64,000 nucleotides of DNA, taken from NCBI GenBank assembly GCA_028280305.1, contig JANQMC010000098.1, positions 1 to 64,000 of the forward strand, written 5' to 3'. This document shows positions 28,292 through 36,837 of the stretch, piece by piece. A model generated the notes under the pieces. The model was not told the origin of the DNA, searched no databases, and saw only the letters and a program-made list of their open reading frames with translations. Numbering within the stretch: position 1 is the first letter of the stretch; every line of letters starts with the position of its first letter. Source of the DNA: Pelagibius sp. (GTDB lineage: Bacteria > Pseudomonadota > Alphaproteobacteria > Kiloniellales > Kiloniellaceae). The position numbers and the translations under genes were made by a program.

Positions 28292-29170
28292 TCACGCTGC
28301 CCTGAGCGCCTGGCGGACCGTCTGGCCGATCTCGGCGGCCGAGGTGGCAACCGTGACCCCCGCAGCGCGCAGGGCTTCGATCTTCTCGGCCGCGCCCCCC
28401 TGGCCGAAGACGTTCACCGTGCCGGCATGGCCCATGCGGCGTTCGGTCGGCGCGTGAACGCCTGCCACGTAGGCCACCACCGGCTTGCGGGACCGGTTGG
28501 CCTTCAGATAGGACGCCGCCTCTTCCTCATCGCTGCCGCCGATTTCCCCCAGAAGGACCACACAGTCCGTGTCCGGGTCCTGGAAAAAGAGTTCCAGGCA
28601 GTCAACGAAACCCAGGCCGTGCACCGGATCACCACCGATACCGATGGCCGTCGACTGTCCGAGGCGCTGGGCGGAGATCTGCTCAATCACCTCGGAGGTC
28701 AAGGACGCGGATCGCGAGGCGATGCCGACCTTCCCCGACCGTTCCAGATGGGCCGGCATGACCCCAATCTTGCAGCGCCCGGGGCTGAGGATGCCTTGCG
28801 AATTCGGCCCGATAAGGCGTGTCCCGGAACCCTCAAGGCGGTGTTTCACCCTGACCATGTCGAGCACGGGGATCCGTTCAGTCACGCAGACCACCAGCGG
28901 GAGTTCGGCATCTATGGCCTCGATGATCGCATCCGCCGCCGCGGCCGGCGGCACAAAGACCGCCGAAGCCGTCGCCCCGGTCGCCTCCACCGCCTCGGCA
29001 ACCCTGTCGAAAACAGGCAAGCCCAAGTGCCTGCGCCCACCCTTGCCGGGCACGACACCGCCAACGACCTTGGTGCCGTAAGCGATGGCGCGCTCCATGT
29101 GGTAGCTGGCCTGTTTTCCGGTGAAGCCCTGGCAGATCACCTTGGTGTCGTTGTCGATGAGGATGGCCAT
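28292..29170 (-). CDS. SucD-like acid-CoA ligase, alpha subunit (substrate uncertain)
   Basis: A 292-residue CoA-binding/NDP-forming subunit. The phosphorylated His is H248 in RRMGHAG. Family layout is intact (QGFTG near residue 14, VGGVVPGKGG near 36), as in succinyl-CoA or malyl-CoA synthetase alpha chains. Two usually invariant motifs are altered: GPNCPG is GPNSQG (121-126) and SRSGTLT is SRSASLT (152-158). It is coupled to the beta gene by a TAATG overlap. Together they should form an acyl-CoA from a carboxylic acid, CoA and ATP, but the changed motifs and the oxalate context argue against assuming succinate. Malate-CoA ligase (MtkB) is an alternative. The start at 29170 is fixed by the overlap. 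Confidence 0.85.
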   Translation of the reverse strand: MAILIDNDTKVICQGFTGKQASYHMERAIAYGTKVVGGVVPGKGGRRHLGLPVFDRVAEAVEATGATASAVFVPPAAAADAIIEAIDAELPLVVCVTERIPVLDMVRVKHRLEGSGTRLIGPNSQGILSPGRCKIGVMPAHLERSGKVGIASRSASLTSEVIEQISAQRLGQSTAIGIGGDPVHGLGFVDCLELFFQDPDTDCVVLLGEIGGSDEEEAASYLKANRSRKPVVAYVAGVHAPTERRMGHAGTVNVFGQGGAAEKIEALRAAGVTVATSAAEIGQTVRQALRAA

Positions 29171-30345
29171 TACGCCGCCTCCTTCCCGGCGGCAGCGGTC
29201 ACCATGTCCGCCGCCTGCCCGACAGTGTCCGCAAAGCTGACCCGCACACCCTGAGCCTTCAGGATCTTGCGCGCCAACTCGCCGTTGGTGCCCGCTGCCC
29301 GAAGAATCAGCGGGACCCGCAACCCTTCCGACTTGCAGGCCGCCGCGATGCCTTCGGCAACTGTGTCGCAACGCAGGATTCCGCCGCCATAGATATTGAC
29401 CAGAATCGCGGCAACCTTCGGGTTGCCCAGCAAGAGCCGGAAACCGTCGGCGACCTGGTTGCGGGTTGCCTCCGGCCGGATGTCCATGAAATCCGCCGGC
29501 TCGCCGCCGCGCTGTTTCAGAAGATCCACCGTCGCCAGAGCCAGGCCGGCACCGTTCACCATCACCCCGATGTTGCCGTCCAGATGCACGTAGTTCAGCG
29601 CAAAACGCTGTGCTTCCAACTCCGTCGGATCGAGGTCCTCTTCATCGCGCAGCACCGCCAGATCCTGATGACGGAACAAAGCGTTGTCATCCAGGATCAT
29701 CTTCACGTCGAGCGCCGTCAGAGAGCCGTCGTTGGTGAGGGCCAGCGGATTGATTTCGATAAGACTGGCGTCGAGATCATGAAAGGCCTTACAGATCCCC
29801 TTCATAATTTCCACCGCCTGAGCACGTGCTGCGCCGTCAAGCCCAAGCCGGGCAGCGAATTCCGCCGCCGTCCCTTCGGCGAGGCCCGTGGCCGGGTCGA
29901 CCGTTAGCTGCAACATCGCTTCCGGGGCGGCTGCCATGCGGTCTTCTATGTCGCTGCCCCCGTGTTTTGCCGCGATCAGCGATACCCGCCCCAAGCTGCG
30001 GTCCACCAGCGCGGCGAGATAGATTTCGCGGGCGGCACCGACCGCTTGTTCCACATAGACCTTGCGGACCAGCTTGCCCCGGGCGCCGGTTTGCGGCGTC
30101 ACCAGCCGCTGCCCCAAGAGAGCTCCAGCGGCCGTACCGACAGCCTCGCTGCTGGAGGCCATGCGGACCCCGCCGGCGTCATGACGCCGCCCGGCATGGA
30201 TCTGGGCTTTCACCGCCCAGCTGGCCCCGCCGAGAGCCTCGGCCGCCGCAACAGCTTGTTCCGCGGTCGACACCACCTTGCCCTTGGGACAAGGCACGCC
30301 AAAACGGCTCAACAGCTCTTTTGCCTGGTATTCGTGAAGGTTCAT
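29170..30345 (-). CDS. SucC-like acid-CoA ligase, beta subunit (ATP-grasp; substrate uncertain)
   Basis: A 391-residue ATP-grasp protein beginning MNLHEYQAKELL, the classic SucC/MtkA start. ATP-grasp segments include WAVKAQIHAG near 43, LIEINPLAL near 195 and GNIGVMVNGAGLA near 257. Differences from typical SucC are clear. The glycine-rich loop normally GGRGKAGG reads GRRHDAGG here (52-59). The LDVGGGAT motif reads MDIRPEAT (287-294). The FGGIVRC turn has an extra Gly, YGGGILRC (319-326). Its promoter region (30346-30508) holds a near-perfect GntR-type palindrome. Likely functions are an acid-CoA ligase feeding the oxalate pathway, or malate thiokinase. Confidence 0.83.
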   Translation of the reverse strand: MNLHEYQAKELLSRFGVPCPKGKVVSTAEQAVAAAEALGGASWAVKAQIHAGRRHDAGGVRMASSSEAVGTAAGALLGQRLVTPQTGARGKLVRKVYVEQAVGAAREIYLAALVDRSLGRVSLIAAKHGGSDIEDRMAAAPEAMLQLTVDPATGLAEGTAAEFAARLGLDGAARAQAVEIMKGICKAFHDLDASLIEINPLALTNDGSLTALDVKMILDDNALFRHQDLAVLRDEEDLDPTELEAQRFALNYVHLDGNIGVMVNGAGLALATVDLLKQRGGEPADFMDIRPEATRNQVADGFRLLLGNPKVAAILVNIYGGGILRCDTVAEGIAAACKSEGLRVPLILRAAGTNGELARKILKAQGVRVSFADTVGQAADMVTAAAGKEAA

Positions 30346-30425
30346 GGTCCGCCCGCCCCTTTGTCGTTCTTATGGAAAAACAGGGCCTAAGGCCGCTCTT
30401 CAGCCTCAGTGCTTCAACGCTCAAT

Positions 30426-30450
30426 CTTCTGGTATATGGTATACCAGAAG
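30426..30450. promoter_or_regulatory. Putative GntR (FCD-type) operator upstream of the SucCD-like ligase
   Basis: A perfect inverted repeat with 11-bp arms CTTCTGGTATA and TATACCAGAAG around a TGG spacer. It contains the shorter palindrome TGGTATACCA at 30437-30446. It lies about 80 bases upstream of the beta-subunit start. The same core occurs before the gntR gene and, in a one-arm variant, before tctC. FCD-type GntR proteins bind palindromes of this general form. Binding itself is inferred. Confidence 0.7.
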
Positions 30451-30508
30451 GCAGCAAACGGCAATCTCTTTCTCTTGTGCCCTGCCCCAGACCTGAAGAG
30501 CGCTGCGC

Positions 30509-32026
30509 TCAGGCTGCTCTGTCTGAACCTCCACGCATCCGGTCGCGGATCAGCTTGAAGAGGGGCATCAGGATCAGAATGATCGCGATTACAGTGATCG
30601 TTCCGGAAATCGGCCGGGTCACGAAGATCGAGAAATCGCCATCGGAAATCATCAGCGATTGCCGCAGCTTCGGTTCGGCGATGGGCCCCAGGACGATAGC
30701 CAGGACCGCCGGCGCCAGCGGATAGTCCAGCTTGCGCATCAGATAGCCGACCACGCCGAAGACGAGCATCAGCCAGACATCGAACAACCGCTGTGTGGCC
30801 GCATAGCCGCCGATCACGCTGAGCGCGAAGATGACCGGCGCCAGAATGGTGAAAGGCATCCGCAGCACCCAGAGAAACAGCGGGATCATGAAGACGTTTG
30901 CCAGAAGCGCAAAGAGGTTCGCGACATAGAGACTAGCGGTGAGGCCCCAGACCAACTCGGGCTCGTCGACGAACAGCGTCGGGCCCGGAGTGATGCCCCA
31001 TATCACCATGGCCCCCAGCAGGATCGCGGTTGTCGGCGAGCCCGGAATGCCCAGGGTGAGCATCGGCAGCATGGAACCGGTGGAGGCGGCGTTATTGGCC
31101 GCTTCCGGCGCGACCACGCCCGCCACCTCACCCTTGCCGAAGTTGTCGGCGTTCTTGCTCGTCATCTTGGCGACGCCATAGGCCATCAGCGCCCCCGGGG
31201 TCGCACCGGCAGCCGGCAAGATTCCGACAAAGTAACCGAGGAAAGAGGAAGACACGGCGATCTTCCAGGTGCCCAGGAGTTCCTTCACGTTGCCCAGCAT
31301 GCGGTTCACGGTGATCACCGCCTTTGACATCGTGCTGTTGCCGCGGCTGACCTCGATGGTCCAGAGCATCTCGCCGATGCCGTAGATGCCGATTGCCAGG
31401 ACCAGGAAGTTGATCTGGTTCAGGAAGCCGTCGAGGTTGAAGAGCAGCAGCCGCGGCTCACCGGTTATGAAGTCGAAACCGACGGTGCTGAGAACCAGGC
31501 CGATGGCGATGGAGAAAATGGTTTTCGGGATGTCATCGCCACTGAGACCGACGAAGGTGGCGAAAGCAAGCAGCATAAGGGCGAAGATTTCCGGATCGCC
31601 GAAACTGAGCGCGACCGAAGCCAGCGGCGGTGCGAAGCCGGTGAACAGGATGACCGACAGGGTGCCGCCGAAAAAAGAAGCGACGGCGGCCGCCAGCAGG
31701 GCTTTGTCCGCCAGCCCCTTCAGGGCCAGGGGCCTGCCGTCGAAGGTGGTCGCAACGGCAGTCGAGGCGCCCGGAATGCCCAGCATGATGGAAGAAATCG
31801 CCCCGCCATACATGGCGCCGTAGTAGATCGCAGCCAGGAAAATGATCGCCGACGTCGGCGGCACGAGAAAGGTCATCGGGACCAGGATCGCCACGCCGTT
31901 CACGGAGCCCAGACCCGGCATGGCGCCGATGAACAGACCGACGACGACGCCCAGCACTACCAACCCGAGATTCAAGGGTTGGAAGGCAATCAGGAAACCA
32001 TCGAACAGGTGTTGAAGAATCTCCAC
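30509..32026 (-). CDS. tctA: Tripartite tricarboxylate transporter, large membrane subunit (TctA family)
   Basis: A 505-residue integral membrane protein with about 12 hydrophobic segments. It has the family repeats GAMPGLGSVNGVAILVPMTF near the N-terminus and GILPAAGATPGALMAYGVAK near 270. It forms the proton- or sodium-coupled channel for a carboxylate delivered by the periplasmic TctC. The start is GTG 32026. The gene follows tctB by 91 bases and is the last gene of a tctCBA set. Substrates of this family are usually di- or tricarboxylates. Here the oxalate genes suggest oxalate or a related small acid, by context only. Confidence 0.92.
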   Translation of the reverse strand: MEILQHLFDGFLIAFQPLNLGLVVLGVVVGLFIGAMPGLGSVNGVAILVPMTFLVPPTSAIIFLAAIYYGAMYGGAISSIMLGIPGASTAVATTFDGRPLALKGLADKALLAAAVASFFGGTLSVILFTGFAPPLASVALSFGDPEIFALMLLAFATFVGLSGDDIPKTIFSIAIGLVLSTVGFDFITGEPRLLLFNLDGFLNQINFLVLAIGIYGIGEMLWTIEVSRGNSTMSKAVITVNRMLGNVKELLGTWKIAVSSSFLGYFVGILPAAGATPGALMAYGVAKMTSKNADNFGKGEVAGVVAPEAANNAASTGSMLPMLTLGIPGSPTTAILLGAMVIWGITPGPTLFVDEPELVWGLTASLYVANLFALLANVFMIPLFLWVLRMPFTILAPVIFALSVIGGYAATQRLFDVWLMLVFGVVGYLMRKLDYPLAPAVLAIVLGPIAEPKLRQSLMISDGDFSIFVTRPISGTITVIAIILILMPLFKLIRDRMRGGSDRAA

Positions 32027-32117
32027 GGGGACTCGCTCTCTACCTCAAAGTTGGTGTCAGACCCTCATGCCCCGGCCCGAAGGCAGAAGCGGAAATCGCC
32101 CTCTTGCCCCTGCGGGC

Positions 32118-32615
32118 CTAGAGAAAAATGTCGTACAGCGGAAGGAAAAGCGGTTCGAGATAGCCTTTCGGCATGATCACCCTCAGAGCCACATCGAAGA
32201 AGAAAAACACCACGACCGGGGCGGAAAGCGCGATCGCCAGCGTTGTCGTCCAGCTATGGCGCCCTAGGAAACGTATGTAGTAGATCAGGAAAAGCGGCAG
32301 CGCCCCGAAAACACCCAGCACATGGATCAGCGCGATCATGGCAGTTACGCCGCCACCAACCAGGGCAAAGCGTTGTACGGCATCCCGATCCATAAAGGGT
32401 TGATTGGACTGCGACGGCGGGCTGGAGCGGCGGAACCAGTTGATGACGATCCAGACGCAGGACGCCAGCATGATCGCCGCAAGCCAGAAAGGAAAGGCAC
32501 CCCCACCCGGCCCTTCGCCGGGCAGCCAGCCGATGGGAAGTTCCGCGGACTTCCACATCAGGTAGATGGAAAAGGCCGCCAGCAAGATAGCCGTCGTGAG
32601 TTCTGCACGGCGCAT
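32118..32615 (-). CDS. tctB: Tripartite tricarboxylate transporter, small membrane subunit (TctB family)
   Basis: A 165-residue membrane protein with four hydrophobic segments: LTTAILLAAFSIYLMW, FPFWLAAIMLASCVWIVI, VGGGVTAMIALIHVLGVFGALPLFLIYY (possibly two helices) and LAIALSAPVVVFFFF. The pattern W-x-x-A-x-x-L-P-I-G-W-L-P-G-x-G-P at residues 21-36 is common near the TctB N-terminus. It is flanked by tctC and tctA. TctB is required for uptake in characterised systems but its exact role is not settled. Confidence 0.88.
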   Translation of the reverse strand: MRRAELTTAILLAAFSIYLMWKSAELPIGWLPGEGPGGGAFPFWLAAIMLASCVWIVINWFRRSSPPSQSNQPFMDRDAVQRFALVGGGVTAMIALIHVLGVFGALPLFLIYYIRFLGRHSWTTTLAIALSAPVVVFFFFDVALRVIMPKGYLEPLFLPLYDIFL

Positions 32616-32668
32616 GATGGCGGCCCTCCCCTATCCCAGGATGACTTTTGTGGAACCGATGGCGTTGC

Positions 32669-33658
32669 CTAGAGGGCGCCCATCCGCTCCAACATCTGGC
32701 GGTGGTTTTCCCGCTCTGCCATCCAATAGCTCTTCAGCTCTTCACCGGTCATGAAGGCGCCCTGCAGGGCCCGCTTGTTGCGGTAGTCCTGCCACTCCGG
32801 CGAGTCGAAGACCTTTTGGAAAAGCGCCTGATAATAGGCTGCGGCTTCGTCGCTCATGCCCGGCGCACCGACGACGGAACGCTGCATCAGGTAAACGAAA
32901 TCCTTGCCCAGTTCCTTGAAGGTCGGCGCATCGGGGAAGATGTTGATGCGTTCGGTCGTGAAAGCCGCCAGCGGCACGGTGTCGCCGGCCTTATAGAAAC
33001 CTTCCTGTTCGGAGGGATTGTTCACCGTGGAGTTGGCGTGCTGACCGGCCAGCTGCTTGGCCACAGCGCCACCGCCCTTGTAGGGCACGTACTTCATCTC
33101 CAGGCCGTAGGCCGCGTTGAGGAAGTCGGTGAGCAGTTGGTCTTCCTGCAGTTTGCCGGTCCCGGCCATGACCCAATCGCTGCCGGCGGCTTTTGCCTTG
33201 GCAACGAAATCATCAACGTTCTTGATGCCGGAGTCTTTGTGAACCCAAAGCAGGAAAGTGTCTTCCGCCATGCGGGCAATCGGCGTGAAGGTCGCAATAT
33301 CGATCTTCAAGTTCGGCTGCCGCAGCGGTGTCGTGTAGAAGCTGTTCAAGGTCACCATGATGGTGTGATCGGGGTCGGACTTTGCCTTCCCGTTCAGATG
33401 AATCAAAGCTTCCGCACCGGAACCGCCAGGCTTGTTGATCGGTGTCAGGGGCTTGGACGCCCAACCGTTCTTCTCGATCACGGTCTGCAACAGACGCGCC
33501 ATCTTGTCGGCGCCGCCGCCCTGGCCGGCCATGATCACGAACTCAACAGGCTTCTTTGGTTCCCAGGCCTGCGCCGCCGTGCTTACGAAAGTGGAAAGCG
33601 CGGCCCCAAGGCCCGCAACCACAGCACAACCCATGATCACTCTTCTTGAAACGTACAT
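32669..33658 (-). CDS. tctC: Tripartite tricarboxylate transporter, periplasmic binding protein (TctC family)
   Basis: A 329-residue protein with a signal peptide (VIMGCAVVAGLGAALSTFVS then TAAQAW). The mature start KPVEFVIMAGQGGGADKMAR holds the conserved P-x-G/Q-GGG-D loop that grips the carboxylate. INKPGGSGAEA and YVPYKGGGAVAKQL are further family segments. It captures the substrate for TctAB. ATG 33658 has GGGAGG 8 bases upstream. Its leader region contains a GntR-type half-palindrome at 33798-33807, so expression probably follows the oxalate genes. Confidence 0.9.
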   Translation of the reverse strand: MYVSRRVIMGCAVVAGLGAALSTFVSTAAQAWEPKKPVEFVIMAGQGGGADKMARLLQTVIEKNGWASKPLTPINKPGGSGAEALIHLNGKAKSDPDHTIMVTLNSFYTTPLRQPNLKIDIATFTPIARMAEDTFLLWVHKDSGIKNVDDFVAKAKAAGSDWVMAGTGKLQEDQLLTDFLNAAYGLEMKYVPYKGGGAVAKQLAGQHANSTVNNPSEQEGFYKAGDTVPLAAFTTERINIFPDAPTFKELGKDFVYLMQRSVVGAPGMSDEAAAYYQALFQKVFDSPEWQDYRNKRALQGAFMTGEELKSYWMAERENHRQMLERMGAL

Positions 33659-34175
33659 TGTCCTAACCTCCCGGTTTTTGGATAGGCCCTGAGGGTATTC
33701 CCCATTAAGTTGAAAACCCAGCACAAAGTCGGCTTGACAGCGTATCCCGTTATTTTTCTTGCATCTCCACAGCCTTTCGGACCTCAGCTATGGCATGTGG
33801 TATACAAAATACCGTCATAGCCAACCGAGGTCCACTATTCTTATCACCGAATTGAAATTTCGTTAAAGGTGCCGCACTGCAACAATTGCAGATGTTTCTA
33901 CTGGATTTCTACTCTCTTCGACTAAATCGTTATTTGACAGCCTCTTAGAAGGTTCTGTCAGGCCTACCACCGCATGCAATTTGAACGAGAGACGCAGCCT
34001 ATTACGCAGACGCAAAAGAACGATTATAAATCAACCTGAAAGCTAAGGGTGAACATGCTTTAGCGGTATTGTTGCAAAATCATCGACTTAAGTATATGCA
34101 ACTTGGGCGCGCAATACACAAAAGAGGGTGAAGCCGGAGGATTACCCGACCCTTTGGCCCGGCCCGATCCCCCTG
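33659..34175. other. 517-base gene-free, AT-rich intergenic region
   Basis: No supportable coding frame lies between uspA and tctC. The stretch is much richer in A/T than the flanking genes. It contains the tctC ribosome site and leader, a GntR-type site at 33798-33807 and an inverted repeat TGCAA-CAA-TTGCA at 33878-33890. A longer hairpin, TGACAGCCT/AGGTTCTGTCA (33935-33960, two unpaired T), is also present. The hairpin has no T-run, so it is not a standard terminator. The region could hold the 3' end of the uspA transcript, the tctC promoter and possibly a small RNA. Only the operator and ribosome site are reasonably supported. Confidence 0.6.
33798..33807. promoter_or_regulatory. Putative GntR operator upstream of tctC (one arm degenerate)
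   Basis: TGGTATACAA, matching 9 of 10 positions of the palindrome TGGTATACCA found upstream of gntR and of the ligase genes. It is about 140 bases upstream of the tctC start. Flanks are TG on the left and AATACC on the right, so a second weak ATACC half-site follows within 10 bases. The assignment rests only on similarity to the other two sites. Confidence 0.55.
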
Positions 34176-35036
34176 CTAGTGCATCAGCACGATCGGCATG
34201 TCCGCGTGGTCAACGACATGCTGGGTAACCCCGCCCATGACCAGTTCGCGCCGCCGACTCTGGCCATAGGCCCCCATCAGCAGGCAATCGGCGTCGATTT
34301 CTTTGGCGCCGGCCAGAAGGGCTTGGCCCACCGCTGAGGGGGCCGCTTTGAAGCCGCGCAGGACGGCCTCGATGTCGTGGACGGCAAGGTAGTCTTTGGC
34401 CTCCTCGGCGGACACCGGCAGATTCTCGCCTTCCCTGGTCAAAAGCGTGACCGAATCGGCCTTGTTCAGCAACGGCAGGGCCGCAGTGACGGCACGGGCC
34501 GATTCGCCGCTGCCGTTCCAGGCAATTGCCACCCGCGCGCCTACGGAGGCGACTGGTTTCGGCGGACACATCAGAACCAGTTTGCCGGTTTCCATCAGGG
34601 CCGACTCCAGGGTATTGCGGCCGAGGTTCTGTTCGTGGTCCGGCTGCGCTACAGCGATCAGATCGGCCAACCGACCCCGCAGTCCGATCACCTGGGCCTG
34701 CTTGCCGGTTTCCTCCCGCCAACTGGCCGAGACGTGATCACGCGGCCAGGGACCGTCATCCAGTTCGGGAATGTCCCGTTCGCGGCAGTATCGGTCGAAG
34801 AGTTCGCGGACCTTGTTTTCCTCTTCGTTCGCCAGGGTACCGGCGGAGGCGACGATCTCCTTGCGCAGGGTGGCCGGAACGAAGACGCCGAAGGGGATCA
34901 GGTCCTCGGGCCGCGGGCGACAGTGCAGCGCTTCCAAATGGGCATGGTGGCGGCGGGCGAGGCAGAGGGCGTGATCGAGCACGCCCTCGCCTTTGCCGTC
35001 ACCGCGCAGTGGAACCAGGATCGTACGAACGGTCAT
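34176..35036 (-). CDS. Universal stress protein, tandem UspA domains
   Basis: A 286-residue protein with two Usp-like halves. The second half carries the ATP-binding pattern G-x2-G-x9-G (GAYGQSRRRELVMGG near 262-276), followed by VTQHVVDHADMPIVLMH, the usual Usp end. The first half starts TVRTILVPLRGDGKGEGVLDHAL. It is the last gene of the oxc-frc-formyltransferase-fhs series, 37 bases after fhs. Usp proteins are often attached to stress-linked operons; here acid/formate or thiol stress could be the reason, but that is speculation. Confidence 0.85.
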   Translation of the reverse strand: MTVRTILVPLRGDGKGEGVLDHALCLARRHHAHLEALHCRPRPEDLIPFGVFVPATLRKEIVASAGTLANEEENKVRELFDRYCRERDIPELDDGPWPRDHVSASWREETGKQAQVIGLRGRLADLIAVAQPDHEQNLGRNTLESALMETGKLVLMCPPKPVASVGARVAIAWNGSGESARAVTAALPLLNKADSVTLLTREGENLPVSAEEAKDYLAVHDIEAVLRGFKAAPSAVGQALLAGAKEIDADCLLMGAYGQSRRRELVMGGVTQHVVDHADMPIVLMH

Positions 35037-35073
35037 CGCAGATGCTCCTTTCGCCGATCCTGTTTCAGGGCTT

Positions 35074-36747
35074 CTAGAAGAGACCCTGAATCAGGCCGGC
35101 CTGATCGAGATGAATGGAATTGGCGGCGGGAACCCGCGGCAAACCGGGCATGGTCATGATCTCGCCGCAGATCGCCACGATGAAGCCGGCACCGGCGGAC
35201 AGCCGCACTTCGCGCACCGGCACGGCGTGACCCGAAGGCGCCCCGCGCAGGTTCGGGTCAGTCGAGAAGCTGTATTGAGTCTTGGCCATGCAGACCGGCA
35301 GGTGACCGTAGCCGGCATCCTCCCACTGCTTCAACTGATCGCGCACCTTCTTGTCGGCGATCGCTTCGCTGGCGCCGTAGATCTGCTGTGCGATGGTGTT
35401 GATCTTCTCGAACAGCGGCAGTTCGTCGCCGTAGAGAGGCTTGAAGGCAGCCGCACCGCTGTCGATGAGCCCGACGACCTTGTTGGCCAGTTCCTCGGTC
35501 CCTTCCGAGCCCTTGCCCCAGTGTTCGCAGACCACGGCATCGACGCCGAGACCCTGGGTGAATTCCTGGATCGCCGCCAGCTCCGCCTCGCTGTCCTTGA
35601 TGAAGCGGTTGATACCGACCACGGCCGGTACGCCGAACTTGGCGATGTTGGCGATGTGGCGGCCAAGGTTTTCCAGGCCTTTTTTCACCGCCTCGACGTT
35701 CTCGTCACCAAGTGAGTCCTTGGCCACGCCGCCGTGCATCTTCAGCGCCCGCACCGTCGCGACGATAACAACCGCTTCCGGCTTCAGCCCGGCCTTGCGG
35801 CATTTGATATCGAAGAACTTCTCGGCGCCCAGGTCGGCGCCAAAACCAGCCTCGGTCACCACATAGTCGGCCAGCTTCAGCGCCGACTTCGTGGCCGAGA
35901 CCGAGTTACAGCCATGGGCGATGTTGGCGAAGGGACCGCCGTGAATGAAGGCGGGATTGTTCTCCAACGTCTGCACGAAGTTCGGCATCAGCGCGTCCTT
36001 CAGCAGCACCGTCATCGGGCCCTCTGCCTTCAGGTCACGGGCATAGATCGGTTTGCGCTCGCGGGTATAGGCCACCACGATATCACCGAGGCGCTTCTGC
36101 AGGTCTTCCAGGCCATCCGCCAGGCAGAAGATCGCCATGACCTCCGAGGCCACGGTGATGTCGAATCCGGTCTGGCGCGGGAAACCGTTGGCGACTCCGC
36201 CCAGTGAAGTGACGGTATCGCGCAGGGCCCGGTCGTTCATGTCGAGCACCCGGCGCCAGGAAACCCGGCGCTCGTCGATGCCCAGTTCGTTGCCCCAGTA
36301 GATATGGTTGTCGATCAGTGCCGAGAGCAGGTTGTGTGCCGAGGTGATGGCGTGGAAGTCGCCGGTAAAGTGAAGGTTGATGTCCTCCATCGGCACGACC
36401 TGAGCATAGCCGCCGCCGGCGGCGCCGCCCTTCATCCCGAAGCAGGGACCCAGCGAAGGCTCCCGCAGACAGATCATCGCCTTCTTGCCGATACGGTTAA
36501 GCCCGTCGCCCAGGCCCACTGTCGTGGTGGTCTTGCCCTCGCCCGCCGGGGTCGGCGAGATCGCGGTGACCAGGATCAGCTTACCGTCCGGCTTGGACTT
36601 GACCGACTCAAGATAGTCGAAGCTGACCTTCGCCTTGCTCGGTCCATACTGCATAAGGGCGTCGGCCGGCATGTCGAGCTTGGCGCCGACCTCGGTGATC
36701 GGCTTCATGCTGGCTTCGCGGGCGATTTCGATATCGGACTTGGGCAT
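35074..36747 (-). CDS. fhs: Formate-tetrahydrofolate ligase
   Basis: A 557-residue enzyme making 10-formyl-THF from formate, THF and ATP. The signature [20 protein letters not shown] with its phosphate loop is near residue 67. Other family segments are the [17 protein letters not shown] stretch, [17 protein letters not shown] and a [17 protein letters not shown] region. It is 90 bases after a formyltransferase gene on the same strand. It takes formate released by CoA-transferase or other reactions into the folate C1 pool, complementing formate dehydrogenase, which burns it to CO2 and NADH. Confidence 0.96.
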   Translation of the reverse strand: MPKSDIEIAREASMKPITEVGAKLDMPADALMQYGPSKAKVSFDYLESVKSKPDGKLILVTAISPTPAGEGKTTTTVGLGDGLNRIGKKAMICLREPSLGPCFGMKGGAAGGGYAQVVPMEDINLHFTGDFHAITSAHNLLSALIDNHIYWGNELGIDERRVSWRRVLDMNDRALRDTVTSLGGVANGFPRQTGFDITVASEVMAIFCLADGLEDLQKRLGDIVVAYTRERKPIYARDLKAEGPMTVLLKDALMPNFVQTLENNPAFIHGGPFANIAHGCNSVSATKSALKLADYVVTEAGFGADLGAEKFFDIKCRKAGLKPEAVVIVATVRALKMHGGVAKDSLGDENVEAVKKGLENLGRHIANIAKFGVPAVVGINRFIKDSEAELAAIQEFTQGLGVDAVVCEHWGKGSEGTEELANKVVGLIDSGAAAFKPLYGDELPLFEKINTIAQQIYGASEAIADKKVRDQLKQWEDAGYGHLPVCMAKTQYSFSTDPNLRGAPSGHAVPVREVRLSAGAGFIVAICGEIMTMPGLPRVPAANSIHLDQAGLIQGLF

Positions 36748-36837
36748 CTTCTGGTTCTCTGCCTGTTATCTATTGATTGCTGTGTTTCCCGCCGTCCCGC
36801 AACGACTCTGTGGAACGGAAACCCAAAGCCTCCCGGT

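Noticed and set aside
28068..28295. Small minus-strand frame in the gap between the ligase and formate dehydrogenase genes
   Set aside because: It overlaps the SucD-like 3' end, has no ribosome site and no recognisable composition of a real protein.
33935..33960. Rho-independent terminator for uspA
   Set aside because: The stem is plausible but there is no T-run on either strand and it is over 200 bases past the stop.
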